Positions 62,032-64,000 of a DNA stretch of 64,000 bases are shown here, in pieces (within the stretch, counting starts at the first letter, position 1; every line of letters starts with the position of its first letter). The notes beneath the pieces were generated by a model. It was not told the DNA's origin, ran no database searches, and was given only the letters and a program-made list of their open reading frames with translations. The translations under genes were made by a program, and so were the position numbers. Where the stretch lies: the NCBI GenBank assembly GCA_034506175.1, contig JAPDQB010000023.1, positions 27,162 to 91,161 of the forward strand, written 5' to 3'. The DNA comes from a candidate division KSB1 bacterium (GTDB taxonomy: Bacteria > Zhuqueibacterota > Zhuqueibacteria > Zhuqueibacterales > Zhuqueibacteraceae).

Positions 62032-62727
62032 ATGAAAGTGCTTCTTGGCGTTCTCCGCTTAACAGGTCAAGAATTCGCCCAGCGCGACGCGCATAAGATT
62101 CGCGGCTATATTGGCCGCTTGTGGGAAGAATACGATCTCTTGCACAATCACGGCGGCGACGGATGCTTGCAATATCGCTATCCCCTCGTGCAATACAAAG
62201 TGCTGCAACGCATCCCTCACATCATTGGACTGGGCGAAGGCGCGCCGCTGCTGGCAAAAATCTTTCTCGAATTAAAAAATCTCAGAATTGGCGGCCAAGT
62301 TTATGAGAATCTTCACCAGGAGTTGAGTCATTACGAAACGGAATTTGGCGACGCCGATGAGCCTGTCAGCTATCAGTTCGTCACACCCTGGCTGGCGCTC
62401 AATCAGGAAAACTATCACAAATTTCGCCGCTACGGACTTGAGTTAAACAAACCCGCTGTGGTGCAGCACGAGGTGCAATTGGATATGCTACAAAGCATTC
62501 TGGTCAACAACATCATTGCCATTGCCAAATCGCTCAAATATACGCTCCAACAACGGCACAAGCCGCAAGTCGTTGTGGAGCCTTGCGAAGTGCAATTCAA
62601 AAACCAGCCGATGGTGGCGTTTAAGGGTTTTTTTCAAATCAATTTTCATTTGCCGGATCTGATCGGTCTCGGCAAATCGCCCGCGCGCGGATTTGGCACA
62701 GTGAAAAGATTTCTATCAGAGACATGA
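62032..62727 (+). CDS. cas6: Cas6b-family CRISPR RNA endonuclease, second paralogue
   Basis: 231 residues. AHKIRGYIGRLWEEY (about 20-34), LLHNHGGDG (about 36-44), YRYPLVQYKVLQRIPHIIGL (about 48-67), FVTPWLALNQENY and GLGKSPARGFG at the C-terminus match the first Cas6b position by position in motifs. It begins ten bases after cas3 and precedes cas1. Having two Cas6b genes in one I-B operon is unusual; one may cut a different repeat type or process in trans. Confidence 0.87.
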   Translation: MKVLLGVLRLTGQEFAQRDAHKIRGYIGRLWEEYDLLHNHGGDGCLQYRYPLVQYKVLQRIPHIIGLGEGAPLLAKIFLELKNLRIGGQVYENLHQELSHYETEFGDADEPVSYQFVTPWLALNQENYHKFRRYGLELNKPAVVQHEVQLDMLQSILVNNIIAIAKSLKYTLQQRHKPQVVVEPCEVQFKNQPMVAFKGFFQINFHLPDLIGLGKSPARGFGTVKRFLSET

Positions 62728-62824
62728 CGAGCCGTTCCAGATGTGCGGTTCCAATTTCATTAAAACAAAAGTTAAACCCAGCAAAGAACAAGCCTTACGT
62801 TTTACGCCTCACGCTTTACGAACC

Positions 62825-63823
62825 ATGCAACTCGTCCTCAACACCCCTGGCGCTTACTTGCGCATCCGTGACGGCTGCTTTCACATCAAAGTCGAAGATG
62901 AAAGCAAGCTCCTCTCGCCCAAGAAAGTCGAGAGCATCCTCATCAGCTCGGCGGTGAAGCTCAGCTCTGCGGCTTTGCAAATGGCCGTCGAACACAACAT
63001 CGACGTTGTCTTCCTCGACAAACATGGCAACCCCTTTGGCCGGCTTTGGCACGCCAAGCTCGGCTCCACCACTCGCATCCGCCGCGGCCAGCTTGTTGCC
63101 AGCACCAGCGCGGAGGGACTCGCTTACGCTTTGCGCTGGGTGCAGCAAAAACTCGAAAATCAAATTGAGTTTCTCACCACGCTGGCCAACAAGCGCCCGG
63201 GCAAGCAGGAACAGCTCGGCGTTTATATCAGCCAGATTCAAGTCATTAGAGACAAGCTGACGGATTTCGATATCAAGAGCATGAATGCCGCCGACGCGCT
63301 GCGCGGACTCGAAGGCACCGCCGGCCGTATCTACTTCGAAGCCCTCAGCTTCATCCAGCCGGAACAATTTCCCTTTCAAGGCCGTTCACGACAGCCGGCC
63401 AAAGACGAGTTCAATTGCATTCTCAACTATTGCTACGGCGTGCTCTATGGCCTGGTCGAACGCGCCTGTATGCTCTCCGGCCTCGAGCCTTATCTCGGCT
63501 TCTTTCACGCCGACAACTACAACAAAAAGTCGCTGGTCTTCGATCTCATTGAGCCGTATCGCATCTGGGCCGAAGAAACCACCGTCTATCTCTTCAGCCA
63601 GCGCCAGGTGAAAAAAGAGCTGTTCGACAAAATCCAAAACGGCCTCACGCTCAACAAGGAAGGCAAGCAGGTGGTGATCGCGGCATTCAACGAGCGCCTC
63701 GATACCGCGATTCGTCACAAAGGCCGCAACATCACCCGGCGCAACATCATTCAATTCGACTGCCAGACCTTCGCGCAAGAGCTGCTGAAGATCGATCTGG
63801 AGCGCGAGCCGGAAACGGAATAA
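62825..63823 (+). CDS. cas1: Cas1 integrase subunit
   Basis: 332 residues. An N-terminal beta domain (VEDESKLLSPKKVESILIS, NIDVVFLDKHGNPFGRL) precedes the helical catalytic domain. Catalytic Glu lies in GLEGTAGRIYFEAL (about 163-176), His in LGFFHADNYNKKS and Asp/Glu in LVFDLIEPYR (about 234-243). It inserts new spacers with Cas2. Neither cas2 nor cas4 follows; 105 bases on, an opposite-strand gene ends. The ATG at 62825 is chosen from the family N-terminus. The preceding gap has no ribosome site. Confidence 0.93.
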   Translation: MQLVLNTPGAYLRIRDGCFHIKVEDESKLLSPKKVESILISSAVKLSSAALQMAVEHNIDVVFLDKHGNPFGRLWHAKLGSTTRIRRGQLVASTSAEGLAYALRWVQQKLENQIEFLTTLANKRPGKQEQLGVYISQIQVIRDKLTDFDIKSMNAADALRGLEGTAGRIYFEALSFIQPEQFPFQGRSRQPAKDEFNCILNYCYGVLYGLVERACMLSGLEPYLGFFHADNYNKKSLVFDLIEPYRIWAEETTVYLFSQRQVKKELFDKIQNGLTLNKEGKQVVIAAFNERLDTAIRHKGRNITRRNIIQFDCQTFAQELLKIDLEREPETE

Positions 63824-63830
63824 ATCCGGC

Positions 63831-63881
63831 GTAATGGAGTGTTGGATCGATGGATCGATGTAAATCCCAACACTCCATTAC
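63831..63881. repeat. 15-base perfect inverted repeat after cas1
   Basis: GTAATGGAGTGTTGG (63831-63845) and its exact inverse (63867-63881) around a 21-base loop. It lies between the convergent cas1 and a partial gene, and may act as a two-way terminator although there is no T-tract. It could also be a dispersed palindromic element. Confidence 0.65.
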
Positions 63882-63927
63882 TCCCGAGATGGAGATATAA
63901 TACCCATCATACTCCCTCGGTTGAGTT

Positions 63928-64000
63928 TTAAAGATTTAACTGCTGTTGATTGATTTCGATTTTGGCTTTTCCGTTTTGCTTGATGGACACGACAGCAGCA
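63928..64000 (-). CDS. C-terminal end of an unidentified gene (partial)
   Basis: Minus-strand frame open at the window edge: the last 23 residues read AAVVSIKQNGKAKIEINQQ and then QLNL, with stop TAA at 63928-63930. Too short to identify. It is convergent with cas1, which rules out a same-strand cas2 directly after cas1. Confidence 0.4.
   Translation of the reverse strand, partial: AAVVSIKQNGKAKIEINQQQLNL

Noticed and set aside
62741..62824. A 28-residue N-terminal extension of Cas1
   Set aside because: The upstream in-frame ATG gives MCGSNFIKTK, without similarity to the family; MQLVLNTPGAYL is the normal Cas1 start.
54300..64000. A CRISPR array inside the window
   Set aside because: The whole cas region and the gaps around it were read for regularly spaced repeats of 25-40 bases. 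Only the two promoter cassettes and single palindromes were found. The array must lie outside.
1..64000. tRNA or rRNA genes
   Set aside because: Gaps between genes were read for the T-arm pattern GGTTCRANNCC with a matching acceptor stem and for conserved rRNA blocks; none was found.
1..64000. Complete insertion sequences
   Set aside because: No transposase-like protein with a DDE, HUH or serine/tyrosine recombinase motif is encoded in the window. The repeats A and B are too short to be autonomous.

Overview
The window is about half G+C and densely coded. It looks like a chromosome segment of a Gram-negative, probably FCB-group or candidate-phylum (KSB1/Calditrichota-like) heterotroph. The evidence is a Wza-type export lipoprotein, beta-barrel proteins with cleavable signals, several exported peptidases (M14, S9, paired M16), a futalosine-type UbiA prenyltransferase, a GNAT-argininosuccinate synthase fusion and a deoxyhypusine-synthase-like protein. 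The phylum is an inference; there is no rRNA, tRNA or other marker gene here. Several genes share a promoter form TTGACa-N17/18-TATATT.

Layout. (1) 1-7952, minus strand: an exopolysaccharide operon (Wza, Wzz/GumC, a CpsD-like protein with a defective Walker A, a GGDEF-like membrane protein, initiating sugar transferase, GT2, HprK-like kinase, nucleotidyltransferase). Upstream lies an 830-base, repeat-rich leader region. (2) 8786-17702: ubiA/mqnP, pyrF-pyrE, a beta-barrel, an EEP-family hydrolase, an M14 peptidase, and small broken genes. (3) 17849-20982: a CARF-domain (APE2256-like) protein divergent from an AAA ATPase + DUF4276 pair, a likely defence pocket. (4) 21013-31431: mixed genes, a truncated acetate kinase abutting a broken beta-barrel gene, SpoIID, a GlcF-like protein, two DinB proteins, a DHS-like protein, and a RelB/YafQ module with a nonsense-mutated toxin. 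(5) 31592-38734: exported S9, CocE-like and M16 hydrolases. (6) 39171-43954: arginine genes NAGS-argG fusion, argC, argD, argB. (7) 43961-54273: tex, short asparaginase, Gfo/Idh/MocA + GMC oxidoreductases, MFS transporter, ornithine cyclodeaminase-like protein, Uma2 nuclease, WYL regulator. (8) 54457-63823: a type I-B CRISPR-Cas operon, cas6-cas8b-cas7-cas5-cas3-cas6-cas1, with two different Cas6b paralogues. No CRISPR array, cas2 or cas4 lies inside the window.

How it fits together. The most interesting region is the I-B operon. The intergenic DNA before the first cas6 and before cas8b carries the same promoter-like cassette: an inverted repeat CTGAC-N7-GTCAG ten bases before TATATT. Each also has a second palindrome, GACAA-NN-TTGTC. 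A WYL-family regulator gene lies immediately upstream, which suggests dedicated regulation. Four consecutive hairpins sit between cas8b and cas7. A CARF protein, normally a sensor of type III cyclic oligoadenylate, lies 36 kb away with no Cas10 in view. Two dispersed repeat families (about 66 and 58 bases) recur across the window, and one copy supplies the C-terminal residues of a coding sequence.
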